A stretch of DNA of 35,408 nt, taken from assembly GCA_045538535.1 (NCBI GenBank), contig JAZSRN010000066.1, positions 1 to 35,408 on the forward strand, read 5' to 3'. Position numbers and translations under genes: made by a program. This DNA comes from RUG14219 sp045538535. GTDB lineage: Bacteria > Cyanobacteriota > Vampirovibrionia > Gastranaerophilales > Gastranaerophilaceae. How positions within the stretch are numbered: the stretch's first letter is position 1; each line of letters starts with the position of its first letter. Below the pieces are notes generated by a model. It saw only the letters and a program-made list of their open reading frames with translations. It was not told the DNA's origin and searched no databases. Of this stretch, positions 1 through 6,662 are shown piece after piece.

Positions 1-504
1 GCTTGGCCTCCGACTTTCCATTTTAACCATACGTTGAATATCCCAATTCTTTGCATGTTTTTGGATAATTTCATCAATTTCTTTGTGGTTTTGTTGGAAA
101 ACTTCTGCAATTTTGATTGCGTAATCTTTAACTTCATTTTGCGAGTCAAGTGTTGTGAATTCGGCAATTTCAAGGGCGGTTAATGCTTTTTCTGCTATTT
201 CAACCATTTCATCAATACGGCCTATCATATCTGACGTCATCGGCAATGGTACCGGGATGTTTGACACACCAATAGGGCGTGATAAATTTGTTTCATGATT
301 TGCTTCGTAAGTTTCTATAGTATCTTTCATTTCCATTAAAGCGCCCATTGTAATTTTTAGTTCATCACTGGCGTTACCCGAAAGAATACGTACTGATTTT
401 AAAATTATATTTTGTAAATCTTCTGTTGAATAATTTGTTATTTTTTTATCGAATTGTGAAAATAATATAAATGCTAATTCTCTTGCTGCTCTGCGGGCTT
501 GCAT
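1..504 (-). CDS. nusB: Transcription antitermination factor NusB (3' end outside window)
   Basis: This open frame runs from an ATG at 504 down to base 1 without a stop, so about 168 codons are visible and the C-terminus lies outside the window. The protein starts MQARRAARELAFILFSQFDK, the arginine-rich N-terminal helix of NusB that contacts boxA RNA, and its visible end (NWDIQRMVKMESR) resembles the family motif where W..R...iDR begins the last helices. NusB acts with NusE (ribosomal protein S10) in antitermination of rRNA operons. The insertion between helices (about residues 35-100) is longer and more polar than in short NusB proteins of about 140 residues. An AAGGAAT Shine-Dalgarno site precedes the ATG. 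A promoter is seen at 544-572, so the gene is probably transcribed separately from maf. Confidence 0.82.
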   Translation of the reverse strand, partial: MQARRAARELAFILFSQFDKKITNYSTEDLQNIILKSVRILSGNASDELKITMGALMEMKDTIETYEANHETNLSRPIGVSNIPVPLPMTSDMIGRIDEMVEIAEKALTALEIAEFTTLDSQNEVKDYAIKIAEVFQQNHKEIDEIIQKHAKNWDIQRMVKMESRRPS

Positions 505-543
505 ATCTTTATTCCTTTTTGGTTGTGTATACTTTTTGTATTT

Positions 544-572
544 ATGCTATCATGAAAAATTTTTAATCACAA
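544..572 (-). promoter_or_regulatory. Predicted promoter of nusB
   Basis: On the minus strand TTGTGA (572-567) is followed after 17 nt by TAGCAT (549-544), with TGA just before it as an extended -10. Transcription would start near 537, giving a leader of about 33 nt that holds the AAGGAAT ribosome site. Confidence 0.45.
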
Positions 573-592
573 GCCCGTAAAATGGCCGTTTG

Positions 593-1186
593 TTAAAATC
601 TTGCAATCAATTCTTTTAGAGCTTTTGGACATAGTCCGATTATGTTTTCGAGACTTCCTCGGTATTCTTTTATATAACCTTCGGGCATTTCTTGAATGCC
701 GTATGAGCCCGCCTTGTCAAGAGGGTTAAATTCTTTGATATAATAATTGATTTGTTCATCAGAAAGGTTTTCAAACTCTACTTCACTTGTTGTTGAGATT
801 TTTTCGGTTTGATTGGTTAATGAGTTTATAATGACAATAGAAGTTACAACTTTATGTGTTTTGCCCGAAAGTTTTTTTAGCATGAAAAATGCGTCATTTG
901 AGTCTTTAGGCTTCCCTAAAATTTCGTTATCTAGTATTACAACTGTATCCGCACCGATAACAAGAGAGTTTTCTCCTTTTAATGTTTGTGCGACGGCCAG
1001 CGCTTTATTATACGCCAAGTCTTCTATATATTCATAAGAAAAAACCGTCGTTGTATGTTTTTCTTCATACGTTGACGGTATAACTTCAAAATAATAGTTT
1101 GTATGTTTTGTTATCAACTGACGTCTTCTTGGTGAATTTGACGCCAAGATAATTTTTCCCACGCTTTGTTCCTTGTTTCTTTCCAT
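593..1186 (-). CDS. maf: Maf-family nucleoside triphosphate pyrophosphatase
   Basis: The 197-residue product is a Maf/Ham1-fold nucleotide pyrophosphatase, a house-cleaning enzyme that hydrolyses dTTP/UTP or modified nucleotides to the monophosphate. Visible signatures are the N-terminal phosphate-binding loop LASNSPRRRQL (about residues 14-24), IGADTVV with the catalytic aspartate (about 77-83), LGKPKD (about 90-95) and DKAGSYGIQ (about 156-164). The length fits the family. The ATG at 1186 lies 6 nt after a TAATAT -10 box and has no Shine-Dalgarno site, so a leaderless message is likely. It sits upstream of nusB on the same strand but each gene has its own promoter signal. Which nucleotide the enzyme prefers cannot be decided from the sequence alone. 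Confidence 0.93.
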   Translation of the reverse strand: MERNKEQSVGKIILASNSPRRRQLITKHTNYYFEVIPSTYEEKHTTTVFSYEYIEDLAYNKALAVAQTLKGENSLVIGADTVVILDNEILGKPKDSNDAFFMLKKLSGKTHKVVTSIVIINSLTNQTEKISTTSEVEFENLSDEQINYYIKEFNPLDKAGSYGIQEMPEGYIKEYRGSLENIIGLCPKALKELIARF

Positions 1187-1192
1187 AATTTA

Positions 1193-1201
1193 ATATTATC
1201 A
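1193..1201 (-). promoter_or_regulatory. Extended -10 for leaderless maf transcript
   Basis: The minus strand reads TGATAATAT (1201-1193), then 6 nt, then the maf ATG. The predicted +1 is the A of the start codon. The -35 region (TTTACG, 17 nt upstream) is weak, as is usual for extended -10 promoters. Confidence 0.5.
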
Positions 1202-1225
1202 AAAAAACTTCGGAACGTAAATCTT

Positions 1226-1468
1226 TTATTGTGCTTGCGAAGGTGTTTTGTTATATCTTGCCGTTCGGGCATTAATTGCGTAGCATGCAATATTTAACCT
1301 TTGTTTAAGGTTCATCATGTTGCGATACATACTTGCGTAATCGTTCATTGCATCCATCATTTTGTCAGGATCGACCATTGACTCCATATTGTCGTGGTTG
1401 TCAACTTTTTCTTCTGCATATTTCTTAACAAGCAGCTGATCGATGTAATCCTCAGCACCTATTGCCAT
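1226..1468 (-). CDS. Small orphan protein, 80 residues
   Basis: The gene is credible because a strong GGGAGGAA ribosome site lies 6-7 nt before the ATG at 1468. The product is helical and methionine-rich: residues 28-55 contain seven methionines (NMESMVDPDKMMDAMNDYAS and onward), followed by a basic tail. There is no signal peptide or membrane segment. I do not recognise the family. It precedes maf on the same strand with a 39-nt gap, but maf appears to have its own promoter. A structural, chaperone-like or regulatory small protein is possible; nothing in the sequence decides this. Confidence 0.7.
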   Translation of the reverse strand: MAIGAEDYIDQLLVKKYAEEKVDNHDNMESMVDPDKMMDAMNDYASMYRNMMNLKQRLNIACYAINARTARYNKTPSQAQ

Positions 1469-1658
1469 AAGGTTCCTCCCTGATTGCGTGTAGTCCTATT
1501 CTTGAAGTTGTATGTGTTCCTATTGATAAAAAGAGTAAATGTATATTTAGTCTTAATATTCCTTATGTATATACTAAGTATTTCTTTCCCATAAAATTGC
1601 TTTTATTAATCGGTTTTGTTAAGAAATATTAATTTTTGTTTTATTAAGGTAAAAATAT

Positions 1659-1667
1659 TGTTATAAT
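1659..1667 (+). promoter_or_regulatory. Extended -10 for leaderless U32 gene
   Basis: TGTTATAAT ends 6 nt before the ATG at 1674, which puts +1 on the A of the start codon. No convincing -35 hexamer is found at 16-18 nt, and no Shine-Dalgarno site can fit in the transcript. Confidence 0.6.
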
Positions 1668-1673
1668 GCTTTT

Positions 1674-3320
1674 ATGAGCGGAATTAAAATAATAGCGCCA
1701 ATTAAAAAACCTGAAGATATAGAAGTTTTCGCATCAAGTACTTCTTGTCGGGAATATTATGTTTATTACAAAAAATTCTTGAACGATAATTTTGAGTATG
1801 TAAATGAATTTGTTTCTGCGGCGAATAAGTGTGGATGTAAAATTTACATAAATTTGAAACACGATATTACTGAAGAAAATTTACCAGAAATTAAAAGAAT
1901 GCTTAAATTCTTAAAAACTGCTGGCATTGATGGGATTTTTATTAATAGTTTCGCGATTTTAGAAGCTATAAAGATGTTCAATCTTCCTTTTCGTGTAATT
2001 GTTGATTCTTATTTTGATATCCATAATATCTCGGGAATTGATTTTATAAACAGTTTTCACAAAGTTGACGGAATTGTGATTACTGAAGAAATCTACATGA
2101 AAAATATAACTAAAATAAAAAAATACTCGAAACTTCCGCTCGCAATTGATAGTGATAATTTGCCTTGGTGTGCTGAAGATATAACGAAATTGAACGCGAT
2201 TGACAGCGTAATTATTAAAGGTAAATTCGCAAGTTCTGAAGAAATTTTGGAAGGTATCGAGCTTGTTGAAAAGATTTTAAAACGTCCGAAAATGTTTAAA
2301 AATCAAAAATTGCCGTTCAAACACGTTCGTAAAAGTATATATCAAACAAACCATTTTTCGGGTGAAGTTGTATCGGCAGAAGGTAAGGATTTTAAGTTTC
2401 GCAAAAATATCAAGCATTTTGAGTGGGACATAAAATCATCTCGCAAAAAATCCAACTTAGATTTTTCAAAGGCAGAAAAATATAAAATAAATTTACGGTT
2501 TTCTGAATTAGCGCATTTGAAAGAGTTAGATAAATACATAAAAAAATATGGTATCAACCCTATTTATTCCATAGAATATGGCGAAATCTTGTCAACATCA
2601 GATCTTGCGACAAGTAGTTTTCATGAAATTATTACAAAAGCCAAAAAGTTTTGTGAAAAAAGAGGAATTGAATTTCAACTTTCAACTCCTAGAATTTTGA
2701 TAGAAAGGGATTTTGATAGGGTTTATGAATATGAAAAGCAGATGCTTTTTAAGGATATGCCGCCATCAAGTTTGATTATAAATAACATCGGTTATTTTTG
2801 GAATGTTATAAATGATAGTGATTTAGATGATATGCCGATTGAAATTGGTCAAGGAATAAATTTATTAAATAGTATGTCAATAAAATGTTTGAATAATCTT
2901 GCACCGTTGAATACTGTTGATTTTACGGCATTTTCAGATTTGGATAATGTAATGCGGACGATTAAAAAAATTAAGAATGATATTCCACATCGCAAATACA
3001 CTATTGCCGGAAATATTCGCGTACCGTCTTTGGGCTTGTGTCCGTTGAATAATGATAGTGCTGTGGTCTCTCGTTTATCGTGCCAAGCTCCTTGCCACAA
3101 GGGTGATTTTGCACTTCACGATCCTTCTTTAGATAAAGCTTTTCCGTTTATATGCGATGGTTTTTGCAGAATGCACATGTTTGAAGATAATATTAAAGAA
3201 GATTTTTCAATTGTTGAACCGTTGTATAACGCCGGAGTAAATGAGTTTGTCTTTGATTTTTGCGCTCTTAATGCTAAATTTATTCCGGTGTTGTTGGACA
3301 AATTTTTCTTAGAGGCATAG
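1674..3320 (+). CDS. Peptidase U32 family-like protein
   Basis: The 548-residue protein has two alpha/beta-barrel-like parts. The first (about 1-210) carries the U32-like pattern of alternating strands and helices (KIYINLKHDI, AGIDGIFINSFAILEAIK). The second (about 270-548) ends with a cysteine cluster (LGLCPLNND, SCQAPCHKG, FICDGFCRM, about 445-500) followed by NAGVNEFVFDFCALNAKFI, which mirrors the conserved Cys region and following GVdslKIEGR segment of U32 proteins. U32 relatives (UbiU/UbiV, RlhA, TrhP) bind 4Fe-4S through four cysteines and act in RNA or ubiquinone hydroxylation, so an Fe-S-dependent modification role is at least as likely as proteolysis. The start is taken as the ATG placed 6 nt after TATAAT. 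The gene stands alone and converges on gltX. The specific substrate is unknown. Confidence 0.6.
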   Translation: MSGIKIIAPIKKPEDIEVFASSTSCREYYVYYKKFLNDNFEYVNEFVSAANKCGCKIYINLKHDITEENLPEIKRMLKFLKTAGIDGIFINSFAILEAIKMFNLPFRVIVDSYFDIHNISGIDFINSFHKVDGIVITEEIYMKNITKIKKYSKLPLAIDSDNLPWCAEDITKLNAIDSVIIKGKFASSEEILEGIELVEKILKRPKMFKNQKLPFKHVRKSIYQTNHFSGEVVSAEGKDFKFRKNIKHFEWDIKSSRKKSNLDFSKAEKYKINLRFSELAHLKELDKYIKKYGINPIYSIEYGEILSTSDLATSSFHEIITKAKKFCEKRGIEFQLSTPRILIERDFDRVYEYEKQMLFKDMPPSSLIINNIGYFWNVINDSDLDDMPIEIGQGINLLNSMSIKCLNNLAPLNTVDFTAFSDLDNVMRTIKKIKNDIPHRKYTIAGNIRVPSLGLCPLNNDSAVVSRLSCQAPCHKGDFALHDPSLDKAFPFICDGFCRMHMFEDNIKEDFSIVEPLYNAGVNEFVFDFCALNAKFIPVLLDKFFLEA

Positions 3321-3346
3321 TTTTATTATATTTTTATACAGATAAC

Positions 3347-3377
3347 AAAATGACCGATTTGTTCAATCGGTCATTTT
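3347..3377. terminator. Bidirectional intrinsic terminator, U32 gene / gltX
   Basis: A perfect 13-bp stem (AAAATGACCGATT / AATCGGTCATTTT) with a 5-nt loop lies between the convergent stops at 3320 and 3403. A-rich and T-rich flanks make it serve either direction. Confidence 0.85.
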
Positions 3378-3402
3378 GCGCATATTTAAGATGTGAAATG
3401 TA

Positions 3403-4875
3403 TTATACCATTTGTTTTATTGCGGCTTTTGCGCGGTTTAAAGATTTTTCTTTGCCCAATATGGCAAGTGTTGCGGTCATATCGGCCCCGAAAGTTCTTC
3501 CGGTAACGGCAGCTCTTATTGCCCACATTGTAACTTTCGGTTTTACACCTTTTTCTTTAAAAGTGCCTCTGAATTTGTCTAGTTCTTCATGAAGGTTTTC
3601 TTCTGTCCATTCCCAGTTTTGTCCTTCGCTAACAAATGCTCTTAAAACTTCTTGTGAAACATCAGTATCCAAAACTTCAGTTTGTGTTTTTTCATCAACT
3701 TCAACTGTTTCGCCAAAGAAATAAGGTACTGCATCAGTGATATCCGAAAGTAAAGTTAGCGGTTCGCGTGTAACTTCAACCATTCTTGTGTATTGTGCAT
3801 CTGAAAGTTCAGATAGATTGTATTTTGCTAAATATGGTTTTAGTCTTTCTTTTAGTTCTTCTATGTCAAGTTTTTTGATGTATTGACCGTTCATCCAGTT
3901 AAGTTTGTCGTATTCGAAAATAGAGTTTGAAGATGAGATTTCGCCAATTCTGAAATCTTGTGCGATAGCGTCAACTTCTTTTATTTCTTCACCGTCTGAA
4001 GGTGCCCAACCTAAAAGCGCTACAAAATTTACTAAGGCATCAGTTAAGTAACCTTTTTCCACAAATTCCGAAACTGCAGTTGCGCCGTGGCGTTTTGAAA
4101 GTTTACTTCTATCCGGAGCAAGTATCATTCCTAAGTGTCCGAATTTTGGTACATCAGCGCCTAATGCTTCAAAGATAAGAATTTGTTTGAAAGTGTTAGA
4201 AATGTGGTCTTCACCTCTTATTACGTGTGAAATTTTCATAAGCATATCATCAATAACTACCGCAAAATTATATGTAGGAGTTCCGTTTGATTTCATGATT
4301 ACAAAATCGCCTAATAAATCTGTATCAACGTGTAAATCACCTTTTACAAGGTCTTCAAAATGCAACATTGTGGTTTCGTGGAACGCTTTTTGCGCTTTTG
4401 CGATATTAAATCTTATTGCCGGTTTGCGGCCTTCTGCTCTTAGGGCTGCTTTTTCTTCTGCTGTCAAATTTTCGCATTTTCTTGTATAAACATAAGGTTT
4501 CTTGTTTGCAGTTGCATCAGCTTTTTCTGCTTCAAGTTCTTCCGGTGTACAAAAACATTCGTAAGCAAAACCCTTTTCAAGGAGAATTTGTGCATATTTT
4601 GGATAAATATCAAATCTTTCAGATTGAGTGTATGGGCCATATTCTCCACCTACGTCCGGACCTTCATCCCAGTTGAGCCCAAGCGCTTTTAAGCTGTCAA
4701 AAATATTATCAATATATTCTTGACTTGTTCTTTCTGCATCTGTATCTTCAATTCTTAATATAAATTTACCATTATTCTTTTTGGCAAATAGGTAGTTAAA
4801 AAGTGCCGTTCTTGCCGTACCAACGTGTAGGTTTCCGCTAGGTGACGGTGCAATTCTTACTCTTACTTCTGACAT
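3403..4875 (-). CDS. gltX: Glutamyl-tRNA synthetase
   Basis: The product charges tRNA-Glu (and, in lineages that use the GatCAB route, also tRNA-Gln) with glutamate in the cytoplasm. The start is set at MSEVRVRIAPSPSG (ATG at 4875), which has an AGAGGA ribosome site; longer in-frame extensions lack one. The protein has 490 residues, typical for the family. The class I HIGH motif appears as HVGTA (about residue 16), the tRNA-acceptor region as YECFCTPEE (about 113), and the KMSKS loop as KLSKRHGA (about 247-254). The C-terminal helical anticodon-binding domain is complete and ends in AAIKQMV. It is monocistronic, with a promoter at 4922-4950 and a shared terminator downstream. The sequence does not show whether it is discriminating or non-discriminating. 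Confidence 0.96.
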   Translation of the reverse strand: MSEVRVRIAPSPSGNLHVGTARTALFNYLFAKKNNGKFILRIEDTDAERTSQEYIDNIFDSLKALGLNWDEGPDVGGEYGPYTQSERFDIYPKYAQILLEKGFAYECFCTPEELEAEKADATANKKPYVYTRKCENLTAEEKAALRAEGRKPAIRFNIAKAQKAFHETTMLHFEDLVKGDLHVDTDLLGDFVIMKSNGTPTYNFAVVIDDMLMKISHVIRGEDHISNTFKQILIFEALGADVPKFGHLGMILAPDRSKLSKRHGATAVSEFVEKGYLTDALVNFVALLGWAPSDGEEIKEVDAIAQDFRIGEISSSNSIFEYDKLNWMNGQYIKKLDIEELKERLKPYLAKYNLSELSDAQYTRMVEVTREPLTLLSDITDAVPYFFGETVEVDEKTQTEVLDTDVSQEVLRAFVSEGQNWEWTEENLHEELDKFRGTFKEKGVKPKVTMWAIRAAVTGRTFGADMTATLAILGKEKSLNRAKAAIKQMV

Positions 4876-4921
4876 AATTCCTCTTTTCTTTATTGAAATT
4901 TTATTTATATTTCGCATATAT

Positions 4922-4950
4922 AAGATACCACACTGATAATCCATTTTCAA
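4922..4950 (-). promoter_or_regulatory. Predicted promoter of gltX
   Basis: Minus-strand TTGAAA (4950-4945), 17 nt, then TATCTT (4927-4922). The implied leader is about 40 nt and contains AGAGGA before the ATG at 4875. Confidence 0.5.
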
Positions 4951-4991
4951 CAAGTAATTTTTGCATTATTATCATTATTTTAATATTAGGC

Positions 4992-5020
4992 TTGTCATTT
5001 GTTTAAAAATTTGATATAAT
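4992..5020 (+). promoter_or_regulatory. Strong promoter facing the repeat island
   Basis: TTGTCA (4992-4997), 17 nt, then TATAAT (5015-5020), with TGA directly before the -10 as an extended element. An ATG follows after exactly 6 nt (5027), the same geometry as the leaderless promoters elsewhere in the window. Confidence 0.55.
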
Positions 5021-5026
5021 GGGTAT

Positions 5027-5152
5027 ATGGTAAATATGCGTCTGAATAGTATGAACATAGATTTTATTGAAAAAGTCGGGGGTTCAAAATCGCCCGAAAC
5101 CCTTGCTATGACTGCGTTTGCGCCTACGGGGGGAGAGGCAATCCAAGCGTAG
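5027..5152 (+). CDS. 41-residue leaderless ORF, possibly a truncated gene
   Basis: An ATG 6 nt after a consensus TATAAT opens a 41-codon frame (starting MVNMRLNSMNIDFIEKVGGS) that ends at a TAG where the palindromic repeat island begins. The first 20 or so codons have the AT-rich composition of local genes, and the rest runs into GC-rich sequence resembling the repeats. The simplest reading is the 5' end of a gene whose remainder was replaced by repeat DNA; a genuine short peptide is also possible. I do not recognise the product, and no domain can be assigned. Confidence 0.35.
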   Translation: MVNMRLNSMNIDFIEKVGGSKSPETLAMTAFAPTGGEAIQA

Positions 5153-5155
5153 AGC

Positions 5156-5186
5156 GGGTTTGCGCCCTATTGGGTGTCTAAAACCC
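5156..5186. repeat. Nested hairpin GGGTTT...AAACCC
   Basis: GGGTTT (5156-5161) pairs with AAACCC (5181-5186), and inside it CCC (5165-5167) can pair with GGG (5172-5174). No T-run follows, so it is a repeat-type palindrome and not an obvious terminator. Confidence 0.5.
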
Positions 5187-5209
5187 AGTAATATCAACGT
5201 TTTTAAAAA

Positions 5210-5230
5210 CCTAATTGTTATGCAATTAGG
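5210..5230. repeat. Perfect hairpin CCTAATTG-TTATG-CAATTAGG
   Basis: An 8-bp perfect stem with a 5-nt loop, no T-run. Part of the island's series of closely packed palindromes. Confidence 0.6.
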
Positions 5231-5300
5231 CACTTTGTCATGCGGAAATTCTGGTCGTGGAAGTCCGAAAGAAGAGGGTGGGATTTTTGCCCCCTTCTTA

Positions 5301-5319
5301 CTCCCCCCAGAGGGGGGAG
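5301..5319. repeat. GC hairpin CTCCCCCC-AGA-GGGGGGAG
   Basis: An 8-bp perfect stem with a 3-nt loop. C/G runs of this kind are rare elsewhere in the window and suggest an imported repeat unit. Confidence 0.6.
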
Positions 5320-5353
5320 ATCCGGTATCGGTAAGCGTTCCTCCAAAATATTG

Positions 5354-5419
5354 CCCTCTCCAACGGGAGAGGAAAGAACACTTGACGAGAGTACGAGTCA
5401 AAAGTGTTCTAGGTGAGGG
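5354..5419 (-). repeat. Dispersed palindromic element, copy A
   Basis: Read on the minus strand the element is CCCTCACC, then a hairpin closing AGAACACTT with AAGTGTTCT, then CCTCTCCC-loop-GGAGAGG. It matches copy B (5513-5583) in order and spacing of all three blocks, in inverted orientation. The central stem differs from copy B yet stays paired. Confidence 0.75.
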
Positions 5420-5446
5420 TCAAACATTTTCAAAAAGAAAAAAGAG

Positions 5447-5467
5447 ATTCTGAAACAAGTTCAGAAT
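5447..5467. repeat. Hairpin ATTCTGAA-ACAAG-TTCAGAAT
   Basis: An 8-bp perfect stem with loop ACAAG. CTGAA-ACAAG-TTCAG hairpins are, from general knowledge, a recurring dispersed repeat in many bacterial genomes. It lies between the two inverted copies of the larger element. Confidence 0.6.
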
Positions 5468-5512
5468 GACAGTTGAGGCAAGTAAGGTGGACTTTAGTCT
5501 AAACATCACCAC

Positions 5513-5583
5513 CCCTCACCAAGAAATTCAAGTTTTCGCAAGCTCAAACAGAATTTCTATCCTCTCCCCTAAGGGGCGAGGGG
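5513..5583 (+). repeat. Dispersed palindromic element, copy B
   Basis: CCCTCACC is followed by a hairpin closing AGAAATTC (5522-5529) with GAATTTCT (5551-5558), then CCTCTCCCC-TAA-GGGGCGAGG (5561-5581). Same architecture as copy A, with a loop region one base longer. Confidence 0.75.
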
Positions 5584-5638
5584 AAGGGTAAAAAATAAAA
5601 GTAGTACAAATAAATAAACAAAGAAAGGTAAAAACATT

Positions 5639-6400
5639 ATGAAGAAAAAATTTGCAAAAGCATTTACATTGGCCGAAGTATTGATTACTTTAGCAATCGT
5701 CGGAGTCGTTGCGGCGTTGACTTTGCCAAATCTGATTCAAAATCACAAATATGCTGTTTTACATAATCAATTTAAAACAGCATATTCTGATATAAGTAAT
5801 GCGGCAAGGATGTTTTATGTTAATAATGGAGAAAGTGTTTCTTCGTATGCGTCAGCATATGGTTCAATAAGGTCATTAGAAAAATTTCAAAAAGAATATG
5901 TGACTGTGGCTAAAAAACATTCTTATAGATATGGTCTTAATGATGCGGAGGGAAATTCTATTAAGCCTCCTTATTATTTTGGTGGAATACGGCAAGGTAG
6001 TAGAAATTACACTTCAATTTGTGATAATAGTGGATTATTTTGGGATCCTCAAGGGCGTGTTATTTCATTTGATGATTCCCCTAAGGATTCTAATATAAAT
6101 GGTCCTAAACTTTGCGTCGATATAAATGGTGAAAAATTACCTAATCGATATGGACTTGATGCTTTTGTATTTATGTTTACTGCAGATGGTGATGTTATAC
6201 CATGGGGCCAAGAACATCCAAAAAATCCAGCAGCTTGTCTGGACGATAATAATGCTATAAATTGTGTTGTTGACCGTAACTTGTGTCGTTTTAATGGTAA
6301 TCCGACAGATCAATATGCTTGTGCAATGTACGCTCTAGCTGATAAGCATCCTATAGATAATACAAAAACTTATTGGAAGGATTTTATAAAAGGCAAATAA
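5639..6400 (+). CDS. Secreted protein with type IV prepilin-like leader (copy 1)
   Basis: The 253-residue protein begins MKKKFAKA|FTLAEVLITL, a class III prepilin signal followed by a hydrophobic alpha-1 helix (to about residue 31). The residue before the predicted cleavage site is Ala instead of the usual Gly. The rest is a soluble domain rich in Asn, Asp and Tyr. Around residues 157-175 is a D-x-N-G-x-x-x-P-N-x-x-G-x-D-x-F module shared with three other proteins in this window, and several cysteines follow. A prepilin peptidase would process it, and it would be a pseudopilin or pilin-like surface protein. No pilus assembly gene is nearby. The AGAAAGG ribosome site lies about 10 nt before the ATG. 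Confidence 0.85.
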   Translation: MKKKFAKAFTLAEVLITLAIVGVVAALTLPNLIQNHKYAVLHNQFKTAYSDISNAARMFYVNNGESVSSYASAYGSIRSLEKFQKEYVTVAKKHSYRYGLNDAEGNSIKPPYYFGGIRQGSRNYTSICDNSGLFWDPQGRVISFDDSPKDSNINGPKLCVDINGEKLPNRYGLDAFVFMFTADGDVIPWGQEHPKNPAACLDDNNAINCVVDRNLCRFNGNPTDQYACAMYALADKHPIDNTKTYWKDFIKGK

Positions 6401-6425
6401 AGTAATTTAACTTATATAAAACTTA

Positions 6426-6452
6426 AAAACCCGAGGTTTTCTCTCGGGTTTT
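6426..6452. terminator. Intrinsic terminator shared by prepilin gene and small RNA
   Basis: AAAACCCGAG (6426-6435) pairs with CTCGGGTTTT (6443-6452) over a 7-nt loop. It ends the prepilin transcript on the plus strand and, read on the minus strand, gives a GC stem followed by a T-run that ends the predicted small RNA. Confidence 0.85.
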
Positions 6453-6629
6453 AGTAATCCTATACAGATGTGATTTTGTTACCTGCGTGTTCTCGCAGGT
6501 GGGTGATCGCCTCGGGCAATCCGTTTCCCACTGGCGATACAAGTATCGGTGGGTATACTTCACGTCCGTTAGAGTCAAATCTCCCGTTATAAATAATGTA
6601 GGAACAAAATGAGCATCCATATAGGACTA
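6426..6629 (-). ncRNA. Candidate structured small RNA, 6S-like architecture
   Basis: The gap between two convergent genes holds a predicted independent transcript. Its ends pair: 6620-6629 with 6455-6464 (10 bp, one G-U), then 6614-6617 with 6467-6470 and 6603-6610 with 6473-6480 (8 bp), separated by small internal loops. Inside are a 6-bp hairpin (6482-6487 with 6494-6499) on the 3' side and an apical hairpin (6527-6531 with 6549-6553, 6535-6539 with 6544-6548). The region from 6455 to 6629 is about 175 nt. A promoter (6635-6662) starts it at the closing stem and an intrinsic terminator ends it. A long closing stem, a large central open region with a small 3' hairpin, an apical stem and this length all fit 6S RNA, which binds RNA polymerase. 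The primary sequence alone does not prove that identity; an unnamed RNA family is the alternative. Confidence 0.6.
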
Positions 6630-6634
6630 ATTTT

Positions 6635-6662
6635 AATATACCATAATTTTAAAACTTTTCAA
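6635..6662 (-). promoter_or_regulatory. Promoter of the candidate small RNA
   Basis: Minus-strand TTGAAA (6662-6657), 16 nt, TATATT (6640-6635), with TGG before the -10. The predicted start, near 6628, coincides with the first base of the closing stem. The -35 begins just after the stop codon of the upstream gene. Confidence 0.6.

Larger units (their letters stand above)
5153..5638. other. GC-richer intergenic island of palindromic repeats
   Basis: This 486-bp gap holds no credible gene. It is much richer in G and C than its surroundings and contains at least seven hairpins, listed separately below. ORFs that cross it on both strands are made of palindrome sequence and have no ribosome sites. 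The right end (about 5590-5638) returns to AT-rich sequence and carries the AGAAAGG ribosome site of the next gene. Confidence 0.8.

Noticed and set aside
4876..4953. N-terminal extension of gltX by 26 codons
   Set aside because: The upstream stretch contains the predicted promoter, and the AGAGGA ribosome site fits the ATG at 4875, where the conserved protein begins.
5070..5100. tRNA T-arm-like sequence (GGGGGTTCAAAATCGCCC)
   Set aside because: No acceptor stem, D-arm or anticodon arm can be folded around it; it is chance resemblance at the edge of the repeat island.
5084..5453. ORFs of 105 and 111 codons on both strands across the GC-rich gap
   Set aside because: They consist of palindromic repeat sequence, overlap each other on opposite strands, lack ribosome sites and have no protein-like composition.
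6423..6620. 65-codon minus-strand ORF
   Set aside because: It lies wholly inside the predicted structured RNA, runs through its stems and terminator and has no ribosome site.
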